From NCBI GenBank assembly GCA_020635855.1, contig JACJYZ010000002.1:372001-436000 (forward strand): a stretch of 64,000 bases of DNA. The letters are read 5' to 3'. A program made the translations under genes and the position numbers. Below, piece by piece: positions 40,776 to 49,117 of this stretch. Numbering within the stretch: position 1 is the stretch's first letter; each line of letters begins with the position of its first letter. The notes beneath the pieces were generated by a model. The model was given only the letters and a program-made list of their open reading frames with translations. It was not told where the DNA came from and ran no database searches. The DNA comes from Flavobacteriales bacterium. GTDB taxonomy: Bacteria; Bacteroidota; Bacteroidia; JACJYZ01.

Positions 40776-41543
40776 ATGTCGCTGTTGAAGAAATTTTTTG
40801 GAGAAAAAGTCAAAAAGGAACATTTTGACTTTGGCATCCTTGGAACCGATATCCATTCCCATTTCATTCCTGGTATTGATGACGGGGCCGCTACCATGGA
40901 AGATTCCGTCAATATGATTGCAGCCTTGCATGAACTGGGATACAACGCCGTTGTTACCACACCTCATGTTATGAGCGATTACTACCGCAATACGCCGGAG
41001 ATCATTCGTGAAGGTCTCGCACAGGTCAGGGAGGAACTCGCTCAAAGAAACATACCGGTTCATGTGGATGCTGCGGCTGAATATTATGTCGACTACGAAT
41101 TCGATCAATCCATCGGCGTACACGAACTCCTGACCTTCGGCGACAACTACATCCTGATCGAGTTGCCATTTACCCAGGTTCCGGAAAACTTTCACCAGAC
41201 GGTATTCAAGTTGTTGGGGGCAGGCCTGAGGCCCATTTTGGCGCACCCCGAACGGTATGCATACTACCACACCGTGGATGCCATTTGTGAACTCAAGGAA
41301 AAAGGATTGCTGTTGCAGATCAACACCGTTGCCCTTACCGGACACTATGGGCCGGTTGCTAAAAAGATTGCAGCCGGCTTACTTGACAGCGGATGTGTGG
41401 ATTTCCTTGGCAGTGATTGCCATCGCCTCAACCATGTAGACCTGCTGAAATCGGCCTTGGATCATCCGTCGCTACAAAAGGCGTTGTCGAATCAGGCCTT
41501 CCTCAATTCATCCTTGTACCACCCAGGGGGCGATGGCGCTTAA
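40776..41543 (+). CDS. CpsB/YwqE-like PHP-domain tyrosine phosphatase
   Basis: These metal-dependent phosphatases act on bacterial tyrosine kinases that control capsule export. PHP motifs: TDIHSHFIPGIDDGA (residues about 24-38), VTTPHVMSDYY, AAEYYVDYEF, ILAHPERYAYY and FLGSDCHRLNH. 255 residues. No BY-kinase/Wzz gene is in the window. A TATCTTTG element at 40724-40731 may be its -7 box. Its last 36 bases overlap the end of fabD on the other strand. Confidence 0.9.
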   Translation: MSLLKKFFGEKVKKEHFDFGILGTDIHSHFIPGIDDGAATMEDSVNMIAALHELGYNAVVTTPHVMSDYYRNTPEIIREGLAQVREELAQRNIPVHVDAAAEYYVDYEFDQSIGVHELLTFGDNYILIELPFTQVPENFHQTVFKLLGAGLRPILAHPERYAYYHTVDAICELKEKGLLLQINTVALTGHYGPVAKKIAAGLLDSGCVDFLGSDCHRLNHVDLLKSALDHPSLQKALSNQAFLNSSLYHPGGDGA

Positions 41544-42407
41544 GGCCTCCACGTCCTTGTCGACTTTCTTTACCAATCCCTGAAGAACTTTCCCGGGACC
41601 TACCTCAATGAAACTGCTTGCGCCATCGGCCAACATCCGGCGAACCGTTTGCGTCCATTTTACCGGGGCGGTTAACTGGGCCACCAGGTTTTTACGTATA
41701 TCATCCGGATTGCGCACAGCGCTGGCAGTCACGTTCTGATATACCGGACAAATGGGATTGTTGAATGTTGTGGATGCAATTGCAGCTTCAAGCTCCTGGC
41801 GTGCAGGTTCCATGAGCGGACTGTGGAAGGCACCGCCTACCGGTAACGGTAGCGCCCGCTTGGCACCCGCTTCCTTCAGTTTGTCGCAAGCTTGTGAGAT
41901 TCCCTCCATTGAACCGGAGATCACCAGCTGTCCGGGACAGTTGTAGTTGGCTGCAACAACAACCTCATCAATATCCGCACATACCTTTTCCACCACTTCG
42001 TCTTCCAGTCCCAGGATGGCGGCCATGGTTGAAGGGCGAGCCTCGCAGGCTTTCTGCATGGCCAAAGCACGTTGCAAAACCAGTTTCAGTCCATCTTCAA
42101 ATGTCAAAGTTTTATTGGCCACCAAGGCTGAGAATTCACCCAGTGAATGGCCGGCCACCATATCAGGTTTGAATTGATCACCCAATACCTGTGCCAGTAC
42201 AACAGAGTGCAGGAAAATGGCCGGTTGGGTAACTTTCGTCTGACGGAGTTCCTCATCCGTTCCTTCAAACATCACGTCGGTAATGCGGAATCCGAGGATG
42301 TCATTGGCTTTTTCAAACAAATCCTTCGCTTCTGCCGATCCTTCATAAAGGTCTTTACCCATGCCGGGAAACTGGGCGCCTTGCCCTGGAAATACGTATG
42401 CTTTCAT
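41508..42407 (-). CDS. fabD: Malonyl-CoA:ACP transacylase
   Basis: FabD loads malonyl groups on acyl carrier protein for fatty-acid synthesis. Start at the ATG at 42407 (MKAYVFPGQGAQFPGMG), the family start; longer frames add unrelated residues. Catalytic Ser in AGHSLGEFSAL and catalytic His in GGAFHSPLM, with NYNCPGQLVISG between. 299 residues. It is the last of a minus-strand group (permease, queD-like, folE, fabD), and its 3' end overlaps that of the cpsB-like gene. Confidence 0.96.
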   Translation of the reverse strand: MKAYVFPGQGAQFPGMGKDLYEGSAEAKDLFEKANDILGFRITDVMFEGTDEELRQTKVTQPAIFLHSVVLAQVLGDQFKPDMVAGHSLGEFSALVANKTLTFEDGLKLVLQRALAMQKACEARPSTMAAILGLEDEVVEKVCADIDEVVVAANYNCPGQLVISGSMEGISQACDKLKEAGAKRALPLPVGGAFHSPLMEPARQELEAAIASTTFNNPICPVYQNVTASAVRNPDDIRKNLVAQLTAPVKWTQTVRRMLADGASSFIEVGPGKVLQGLVKKVDKDVEALSAIAPWVVQG

Positions 42408-42427
42408 GTATGATGATTCAATGATGG

Positions 42428-43069
42428 TTAACTGAGTTTGGCGGAGATCAGGCTGATGAATTCCTTGCGTGTGGTCTCGTTCAGGAATTCTCCCGTAAAG
42501 GCGGAGGTGGTCGTTACGGAATTCTGTTTCTGGATGCCGCGCATTTGCATGCACAAATGAGATGCTTCGATCACCACGGCAACACCCAGCGGACTGAGCG
42601 TATCCTGCAGGCAGTCGCGGATCTCATACGTCATCCTTTCCTGCACCTGCAGGCGGCGTGCATACGCATCCACGACGCGGGGGATCTTGCTGAGCCCGAC
42701 AATGTGGCCATTCGGGATGTAGGCCACATGCGCTTTCCCGAAAAACGGAAGCATGTGATGTTCGCACAGGGAATACAGTTCAATATCCTTCACAAGCACC
42801 ATTTGCTTGTAGTCTTCCTGGAACATGGCCGAGCGAAGGATAGACGCCGGATCCAGGTCGTATCCGTGGGTCAGAAACTGCATGGCCCTGGATACCCGTT
42901 CGGGGGTTTTCTTTAAGCCTTCCCGTTCCGGATCTTCTCCCACACATTCGATGATATCGCGGTAATGATCGGAAAGTCTTGAGATGATCTGTTCGTTGTA
43001 TTTGTACAACCGTTCAAAGCCGATGCTTTCTTCCGGGTCGTTGTAAGGTGGACGCTTGTCTTCACTCAT
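42428..43069 (-). CDS. folE: GTP cyclohydrolase I
   Basis: FolE converts GTP to dihydroneopterin triphosphate, the first step of folate and of pterin/queuosine routes. Start at the ATG at 43069 (MSEDKRPPYNDPEE). Zinc-site motif SLCEHHMLPFFGKAHVAYIP, then GLSKIPRVVDAYARRLQVQE and a second Cys in ASHLCMQMRG. 213 residues. Four bases separate it from the queD-like gene upstream, which fits a pterin operon. Confidence 0.97.
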   Translation of the reverse strand: MSEDKRPPYNDPEESIGFERLYKYNEQIISRLSDHYRDIIECVGEDPEREGLKKTPERVSRAMQFLTHGYDLDPASILRSAMFQEDYKQMVLVKDIELYSLCEHHMLPFFGKAHVAYIPNGHIVGLSKIPRVVDAYARRLQVQERMTYEIRDCLQDTLSPLGVAVVIEASHLCMQMRGIQKQNSVTTTSAFTGEFLNETTRKEFISLISAKLS

Positions 43070-43073
43070 ATGT

Positions 43074-43487
43074 TTACACTCCAAAGTATTCAACAAAGTT
43101 ATTTTCTGTCTCATGCAGACGGATGCAGTGCAACCGGCACCCGAGTTCCGCAATGCCATGTTCCAGCTGATTCCATATGGCCTTCGCCAGATTTTCCGTG
43201 GATGGCATGATGCCTTTCATGAAAGCCACATCCAGGTTAACATTTTTGTGGTCCAAATGTTCAATGACCTGCTTTCGGATCAGCTGACTCAAAGTTTTCA
43301 GGTTCACCACGAAGCCGGTTTTCGGGTCGATGGCACCTTTTACCGTCACGTATAACACGTAGTTGTGCCCGTGCCAATTGGGATTGGAACACTTGCCGAA
43401 GATCTCCATGTTCTCGGCATCATTCAGTTCCGGAAGAAAAAGCCGGTGAGCCGCATTGAACGTCTCCCTGCGGGTGATGTGCATCAT
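43074..43487 (-). CDS. 6-pyruvoyl-tetrahydropterin synthase/QueD-family protein
   Basis: It uses dihydroneopterin triphosphate from FolE, either for 6-carboxy-tetrahydropterin (queuosine) or for 6-pyruvoyl-tetrahydropterin. Start MMHITRRETFNAAHRL at 43487. Zinc His in FNAAHRL and NWHGHNYVL, catalytic Cys in FGKCSNPN, and a C-terminal Glu in LHETENNFVEYF. The 137-residue size fits both types, so the exact product is not decided. Confidence 0.92.
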   Translation of the reverse strand: MMHITRRETFNAAHRLFLPELNDAENMEIFGKCSNPNWHGHNYVLYVTVKGAIDPKTGFVVNLKTLSQLIRKQVIEHLDHKNVNLDVAFMKGIMPSTENLAKAIWNQLEHGIAELGCRLHCIRLHETENNFVEYFGV

Positions 43488-43527
43488 AACAGACAAATAT
43501 AGAAAAAGTAGGTGGTCGGGCGCCTCC

Positions 43528-44832
43528 TCAGATTTCGCTACGTTTTTTCCATCGTGCATACAACCAGGCAAGCAGCGCCAGGATGCCGTATAACATCAGG
43601 ATCCTCAACATTTGCCCGGGTTGTTCGTCGAATTCGTAGCGCACGATCAGTATGGCAGCCCCTAGCAGACCCGCCATGGCAGCCACCGCCATCCAGGGTT
43701 GTGCATGGGTTTGCCTGCGCATCTTGAAGTTGGCCACCGCCATGAGAAATGATACCAGGATGAACGTGATGCTGCCGAATTCCAGGATGGTTTCCAGTCC
43801 GCCGCTTAACATCAGTACAAACGACAAAACAGACATGGTTACAATGGCCGGCGCCGGAATGGTACCCTTTGAACGTTTTTTAAGCACCGATGGAAAGTAC
43901 CCGTCGTTTGCAATCACCGCCATCAGCCGGGAGGCGCCGAAAAGGGTTCCGCTGATCGCACTGGAAGTAGCCAGCAACGCGCCGAGGATCACGGCAAACA
44001 ATCCGAATTTTCCCAATACGGCAGATGCACCCGAGGCCAGCGCATATTCCTGGTCGCGGATGATCACTTCTTTGGGGATCGTGGCCAGCGCTCCCAGGGC
44101 GATGCCCACATACAACAAGGTGGCAATCGCGATGGCGCTGTATATGGCCCTGGGTATGTTACGCTGCGGTTCGTCCATTTCATTGTAGGCATGGATGATC
44201 AGCTGGAACCCTTCGTACGCTACAAAGGTGATGGAAGCCATCACCAGGATGGAACCGATGTGCGTACCCGGCTCAATCAGCGGTTGCAGGTTGCTGACCT
44301 GACCCCGGCCGGCCAGGATACCGGAGATAAAAATGAGGATGATCAGCTTGCTGTATACCAACAGGTCTTCTGCTTTGCCCATGCCCTTCACGGAAACCAG
44401 GTTGATCATGGCGAAAAGTCCGATCACTCCTCCGGCCACCGCTTTGCCCGCCCAGCCATTCCCATCCACGGGAAGTATGCTGCACAGGTAGGAGGAGAAA
44501 GTAAAGGCATACAACGCCAGTGTGCTGATGTAACCAAATACAACAAGCCATCCGATAACCGAAGCTGAGAATGCTGAGTTGGGGAAACTCTTTCTGAAAA
44601 ATGAATAGGTGGCGCCTTCATCTTTGTACAGAAGCGCCAGCTTCACGTAAGAGTAAGCGGCGAAGAAAGCCAGGATACCACCTGCCGTAATAGCCAGCGG
44701 TGTGGCGTGCCCGATATGGGCTACTGAAATCCCCAGGATCGAGAAGATACCGCCACCCACCATGCCGCCCAAGCCAATGGCGATCAGCTCGGCCAGTCCC
44801 AGGTCTTTTTTTCGTTTGCGTGTGAGGTCCAT
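43528..44832 (-). CDS. APC-family amino-acid permease
   Basis: The ATG at 44832 (MDLTRKRKKDLGLAELIAIG) puts the first helix at the usual place. Typical APC features: GLGGMVGGGIFSILG in helix 1, about twelve hydrophobic helices, FVAYEGFQLIIHAYNEM, NIPRAIYSAIAIATLLYV and SGTLFGASRLMAVIANDGY. 434 residues. The substrate is unknown. It is on the minus strand upstream of the pterin genes, and divergent from mqnB. Confidence 0.92.
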   Translation of the reverse strand: MDLTRKRKKDLGLAELIAIGLGGMVGGGIFSILGISVAHIGHATPLAITAGGILAFFAAYSYVKLALLYKDEGATYSFFRKSFPNSAFSASVIGWLVVFGYISTLALYAFTFSSYLCSILPVDGNGWAGKAVAGGVIGLFAMINLVSVKGMGKAEDLLVYSKLIILIFISGILAGRGQVSNLQPLIEPGTHIGSILVMASITFVAYEGFQLIIHAYNEMDEPQRNIPRAIYSAIAIATLLYVGIALGALATIPKEVIIRDQEYALASGASAVLGKFGLFAVILGALLATSSAISGTLFGASRLMAVIANDGYFPSVLKKRSKGTIPAPAIVTMSVLSFVLMLSGGLETILEFGSITFILVSFLMAVANFKMRRQTHAQPWMAVAAMAGLLGAAILIVRYEFDEQPGQMLRILMLYGILALLAWLYARWKKRSEI

Positions 44833-44927
44833 CTGAACGTATTGTTCCGTCCTGCCAGGCGAAGGTATCGATTCCTGTGAAAACCACAGGCCCTCCCCGG
44901 CGTAGCGGAGTTTCCTATCTTTGCCGC

Positions 44928-45566
44928 ATGCGAATCCTCTTGGTAAGTGCAACCGGTATGGAAATTGCCGCAACCATGCAGACCCATGGTGCTTCCGAAA
45001 ACGTTCGTTTTCTGATCACAGGTGTGGGCATGGTGGCAGCAGGTGTTTCTGTGGCTGAAGCTTTGGCGGTACATAAACCGGATGCGGTGGTGCATGCCGG
45101 TGTGGCCGGAAGTTTCGACCGCAACCTTTCCCTCGGAGATGTGGTGGTGATCGTTGAAGACGGGTTCCCTGAACTGGGCGCACAGGACGGAGATGCTTTT
45201 CTTCCCCTTGTGGAAATGGGACTGGATGAAGACGGTCTGACACCTTCTGGCATGCTGGTGCCTGCAACCATTCCCTTGCTGGATCATGTGCAGGTGTTCC
45301 CCGCCGTACGCGGCATCACCGTGAATACGGTACATGGAAACGACGATGCGATCCGGGAAGCCAGTGAACGATGGCCTGCCCAGGTGGAAACGATGGAGGC
45401 CGGAGCCGTTATGTATGCCTGCAACCGTGCGGGTGTGCCGTATCTCGGACTCCGCACCATCTCCAACTATGTGGAACGCCGCAACAGGGATGCATGGCAG
45501 ATGCCGCTCGCCGTGCAGCGCCTGAATGAGACTTTGACACAATTGATCCGAAACGCAGGCCGATGA
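44928..45566 (+). CDS. mqnB: Futalosine hydrolase
   Basis: MqnB removes the base from futalosine in the alternative menaquinone pathway. Start at the ATG at 44928 (MRILLVSATGMEI). Nucleosidase-family blocks: GVGMVAAGVSVAEAL, VVHAGVAGSFDRNLSLGDVV, VETMEAGAVMYACNRAGVPY and LRTISNYVERRNRDAW. 212 residues. It overlaps mqnD by four bases (ATGA). A TATCTTTG -7-like box lies just upstream at 44915-44922. Confidence 0.94.
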   Translation: MRILLVSATGMEIAATMQTHGASENVRFLITGVGMVAAGVSVAEALAVHKPDAVVHAGVAGSFDRNLSLGDVVVIVEDGFPELGAQDGDAFLPLVEMGLDEDGLTPSGMLVPATIPLLDHVQVFPAVRGITVNTVHGNDDAIREASERWPAQVETMEAGAVMYACNRAGVPYLGLRTISNYVERRNRDAWQMPLAVQRLNETLTQLIRNAGR

Positions 45567-46411
45567 AACAAACCCTCACCCTTGGTTTTTCACCCTGCCC
45601 CAACGATACATTTATCTTCGATGCGCTGGTGCATGAACGCATCTCCACCGAAGGCCTCCATTTCAATCCCCGCCTGGCGGATGTGGAAGAACTCAACCGG
45701 CTGGCTTTCCGCGGCGAACTGGATGTGACCAAACTCAGTTACCATGCCTTTGCCCACGTGGCCGATACCTATGTGATGTTGGCAACCGGAAGTGCATTGG
45801 GTCGCAATTGCGGTCCCCTGCTGATCGGCCGCGATCCGGACCTCATGAAAAAGAAAAATCCGGAAACGTGGCGTGTGGCCATTCCTGGAAAATACACCAC
45901 GGCCCATTTCCTTTTCAGCATGGCCTATCCGCAGGTGAAAGACAAGGTGGAGGTGTTGTTCTCAGACATTGAGGGCGCCGTTCTGAAAGGTGAGGTGGAT
46001 GCGGGCGTGATCATTCATGAAAACAGGTTCACTTATGCAGACAAAGGTTTGCATGCCTATACCGACCTAGGACAATTCTGGGAAAAGGAAACCGGAAAGC
46101 CCATTCCGCTCGGCGGCATAGCTGCCAGACGCAGCCTGGGTGCCGATGTGCTGATGCGCATAGAAAGGCTGATCGGGGAGAGCGTGCAGTATGCATTCGA
46201 TCACCCCGAAGCCAGCAGGGAGTACGTACGTTGCCATGCCCAGGAAATGGATGAAAAGGTGCAGGCGCAGCACATTGCCTTGTATGTGAACGACTATTCC
46301 CGTGACCTGGGGACGGAAGGAAAACTAGCGGTGGAAACCATGTTTGATGTGGGCAAGCGTGTGCTCTCCTTTCCGCCATGTGACCAACTCTTTATATCTT
46401 CAATGCCATGA
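45563..46411 (+). CDS. mqnD: 1,4-dihydroxy-6-naphthoate synthase
   Basis: MqnD acts on cyclic de-hypoxanthinyl futalosine in the futalosine menaquinone route. The 282-residue protein starts LTLGFSPCPNDTFIFDALVH, the family signature, and has TKLSYHAFAHV, GSALGRNCGPLLI, VAIPGKYTTAHFLF and the substrate-site IIHENRFTY. It is coupled to mqnB (four-base overlap) and to hldD (four-base overlap). mqnA, C and E are elsewhere. Confidence 0.95.
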   Translation: MKQTLTLGFSPCPNDTFIFDALVHERISTEGLHFNPRLADVEELNRLAFRGELDVTKLSYHAFAHVADTYVMLATGSALGRNCGPLLIGRDPDLMKKKNPETWRVAIPGKYTTAHFLFSMAYPQVKDKVEVLFSDIEGAVLKGEVDAGVIIHENRFTYADKGLHAYTDLGQFWEKETGKPIPLGGIAARRSLGADVLMRIERLIGESVQYAFDHPEASREYVRCHAQEMDEKVQAQHIALYVNDYSRDLGTEGKLAVETMFDVGKRVLSFPPCDQLFISSMP

Positions 46412-47373
46412 TCGTTGTTACAGGAGCCGCAGGGTTCATAGGAAGTTGTTTATTGGCTGGATTGCATGAAGCCGGCTTCGGCGACTTGGTGGCCGTGGAT
46501 GATTTCTCGTATCCCGACAAAGAGGCCAACCTCGCCGGAAAAAAATTGAGCGCCAGGGTGGAGCGCGACCAGTTCGCCCAATGGCTGAGGGAAAACCACA
46601 GCCAGGTACAGTTCATCTTCCACCTCGGCGCACGCACCGATACCACCGAGTTTGACAAGTCGATCTTCGACTGGTTGAATGTCAGCTACAGCAAGGAGGT
46701 ATGGAAACTTTGTGTGGAGTTCGGCCTGCCCCTGGTGTATGCATCGTCGGCTGCTACATTTGGCCTCGGGGAGCATGGCTATGAAGACGATCACGCCAAA
46801 GTGCCGCTGCTGAAACCGCTCAATCCGTACGGCGACTCCAAGCAGGAGTTTGATCTGTGGGCCCTGTCACAGGAAAAGAAGCCTTACTTCTGGGCAGGAC
46901 TGAAGTTCTTCAATGTTTACGGTCCGAATGAATACCACAAAGGACGCATGGCATCCGTGATCTTCCATGCCTTCAACCAGATCAGCGAAAAGGGAGAGGT
47001 GAAGTTGTTCAGGAGCCACCGGCCCGACTATGAAGACGGCAAACAACTGCGCGACTTTATCTATGTGAAGGATGTGGTGAACGTTTGCATCTTCCTCATG
47101 AAAGACCGCAAGCATCCCGGTCTTTATAACCTGGGAACCGGCACCGCCCGCGCTTTCCTTGATCTGGCAAAGGCTACGTTCGCGGCGTTAGGCAAACCCG
47201 AACACATCACTTTCGTGGATACCCCCGAAGACATCCGCGACAAGTACCAGTATTTCACCGAAGCCACCATGGAAAAACTGAAGGGCATCGGGTACGATGT
47301 TCCGTTCACTTCACTGGAAGCAGGGGTAAAGGATTATGTGCAGAAGTACCTGGTGAGCGGGAAACGGTGGTGA
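46408..47373 (+). CDS. hldD: ADP-L-glycero-D-manno-heptose 6-epimerase
   Basis: HldD inverts C6 of ADP-heptose for the LPS core. NAD(P) motif VVTGAAGFIGSCLLAGL, DDFSYPDKEANLAG, HLGARTDTTEFD, active-site SSAATFGLGEHGY with NPYGDSKQEFD (Tyr-x3-Lys), FFNVYGPNEYHKGRMASV and QLRDFIYVKDVV. 321 residues. It shares a transcript with mqnB and mqnD by four-base overlaps although the pathway is different. Confidence 0.94.
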   Translation: MIVVTGAAGFIGSCLLAGLHEAGFGDLVAVDDFSYPDKEANLAGKKLSARVERDQFAQWLRENHSQVQFIFHLGARTDTTEFDKSIFDWLNVSYSKEVWKLCVEFGLPLVYASSAATFGLGEHGYEDDHAKVPLLKPLNPYGDSKQEFDLWALSQEKKPYFWAGLKFFNVYGPNEYHKGRMASVIFHAFNQISEKGEVKLFRSHRPDYEDGKQLRDFIYVKDVVNVCIFLMKDRKHPGLYNLGTGTARAFLDLAKATFAALGKPEHITFVDTPEDIRDKYQYFTEATMEKLKGIGYDVPFTSLEAGVKDYVQKYLVSGKRW

Positions 47374-47493
47374 TCATTTGAGAATTTGTGAATGAGGTAA
47401 TTTGAAAATAGGAGGCCCCCAAAGACTATATGTTTAGGGAAGCAAAGTTTGGAGGGCTGAAGAAATAAAGGGATAAAAGGACTTGAACCACAT

Positions 47494-47523
47494 AGGCACA
47501 TAGCACACATAGGCTATGTGCCT
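47494..47523. terminator. Inverted repeat after hldD, possible terminator
   Basis: AGGCACATAG (47494-47503) and CTATGTGCCT (47514-47523) pair around a 10-base loop, followed by TTCT. The rest of 47374-47635 has AT-rich sequence and no gene. Confidence 0.5.
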
Positions 47524-47635
47524 TTCTATTGTGATCTAAATGTCTATGCGGTTAAAATAACTTCCGCAAGTAGAATGATGCGCTCAGAATAAATGCCCAT
47601 TTTCAAATCGGCATATTCCCTCATTGTCAAATCAA

Positions 47636-47974
47636 TCAGATCTTATCTTTCAATTCCAGCAGCGATTCACGGATGCCCAACAAGGTGCTTCGCAGGCCAT
47701 CCTTATCGGTATCCACGGATTTCATTTCCTTCAGTTTCAGCTTGGCGCCGTTGAGCGTGAAGCCCGATTCCTTGACCAGCTGGTAGATCTGTTTGAAATT
47801 GTCCACGTCTTCCTTGGTGAAAAGACGGTTGCCCTTTTTGTTCTTCTTGGGTTTGATGATGTCGAATTCCTTTTCCCAGAAACGGATCAGGGACGTGTTG
47901 ACATCGAACATCCGGGCGACTTCGCCGATGGAGTAGTACAGCTTTACGGATTCAAGTTCCTTGTATGGTGCCAT
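47636..47974 (-). CDS. MerR-family transcription regulator
   Basis: The 112-residue protein has a MerR winged helix (LYYSIGEVARMFDVNTSLIR, then FWEKEFDIIKPKKNKKGNRL) and a C-terminal coiled coil (KLKLKEMKSVDTDKDGLRST). No Cys for metal binding is seen. Such short MerR proteins next to an M23 peptidase and alaS are common in Bacteroidota; the target is unknown. It begins 23 bases after the peptidase stop on the same strand. Confidence 0.93.
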   Translation of the reverse strand: MAPYKELESVKLYYSIGEVARMFDVNTSLIRFWEKEFDIIKPKKNKKGNRLFTKEDVDNFKQIYQLVKESGFTLNGAKLKLKEMKSVDTDKDGLRSTLLGIRESLLELKDKI

Positions 47975-47997
47975 GAGATATGAATGGCAACGAACCG

Positions 47998-48966
47998 TTA
48001 ATCGAACGACTGGTTTGAACGCGATGACATCTCGATCATCTTGTCAAACTCTTCCTGTGACAGGTCGTTGTAGTAGTAGTTCACGGGATTAACTTTCACG
48101 CCCGCCTTGATCACTTCATAGTGACAGTGCGGCCCGGCCGATACGCCGGTGTTGCCTACCAGTCCGATGATCTGTCCGCGCTTCACCTTCTCTCCCTGCC
48201 GAACCAGGATCTTGGACATGTGACCATACAGCGTTTTGTAATCATAACCGTGGTTGATCACCACATGCTTGCCATAGCCGCTGCCTGTTTCCGCAAGCTC
48301 TACCACACCGTCGCCTGTTGCATAGATGTCGGTGCCGCGCGGAGCGGTGAAGTCCATGCCCGTATGCATGCGCATGGTTTTGTAGATGGGGTGGAGGCGG
48401 TACCCGTAACCGGAAGCCATCCGTTCAAGGTCTTTGTTGGCGATGGGCTGAATGGCCGGAATGGATGCAAGCATCTCGGTTTTGTTCTTCGCCATTTCAA
48501 ATACATCGTCGTACGATTTCGACTGGATATAAAGTTGCTTGCTCACCTTATCCAGCTTGCTTGCGGTCTCAATGATCAACTCGGAATTCGAATAACCCTT
48601 CAGATCCTGGTAGCGGTTCACTCCACCGAATCCTGCCTGCCTGACGGCATCCGGAATGGGTTCGGCTTCGAAAATCATACGGTAGATGTCGTCGTCCCGG
48701 TGCTGCAGGTCACTCAATACCGAGGTCAGGTTATCAGCCCGCTTGTTGAGCATGCTCAGCTGCAACTCCAGGTTTTCATTCTCACGCATCAGCATACGTT
48801 CCTTCGGAGAAGGAAAATACTGGTGCACCACAAATACCAGCACCACAGCAATGGCTACAATGATCGAGGCAAATGAAAGAAAGCGCAGTAAACGGCGCTT
48901 CCAGGTGACTTGCACGACATCGTAATCGAGTGTTTTCGGATTGTACTTGAACTTTATCTTACTCAT
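47998..48966 (-). CDS. M23-family (LytM) peptidase
   Basis: One N-terminal transmembrane helix (about 26-48), a periplasmic coiled coil (about 58-95) and a C-terminal LytM zinc domain: RLHPIYKTMRMHTGMDF with the first His/Asp, LYGHMSKILVRQGEKVKRGQ, GLVGNTGVSAGPHCHYEV with HxH. All four zinc or catalytic residues are present, so it is probably an active DD-type cell-wall endopeptidase. 322 residues. Divergent from alaS. Confidence 0.95.
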   Translation of the reverse strand: MSKIKFKYNPKTLDYDVVQVTWKRRLLRFLSFASIIVAIAVVLVFVVHQYFPSPKERMLMRENENLELQLSMLNKRADNLTSVLSDLQHRDDDIYRMIFEAEPIPDAVRQAGFGGVNRYQDLKGYSNSELIIETASKLDKVSKQLYIQSKSYDDVFEMAKNKTEMLASIPAIQPIANKDLERMASGYGYRLHPIYKTMRMHTGMDFTAPRGTDIYATGDGVVELAETGSGYGKHVVINHGYDYKTLYGHMSKILVRQGEKVKRGQIIGLVGNTGVSAGPHCHYEVIKAGVKVNPVNYYYNDLSQEEFDKMIEMSSRSNQSFD

Positions 48967-49117
48967 GCCAAATCATCAAGTTTTACCTACCTTTGGCGCC
49001 CCTGAAGGGCCGTATTTTTTACATTAACGGCAAATATAAACAATATGTCCGATATGTCAACGGTGCAGCCAGTTGACTGTCAGTAAATTATTAACAATAC
49101 AAACCGGTCGGATCCAA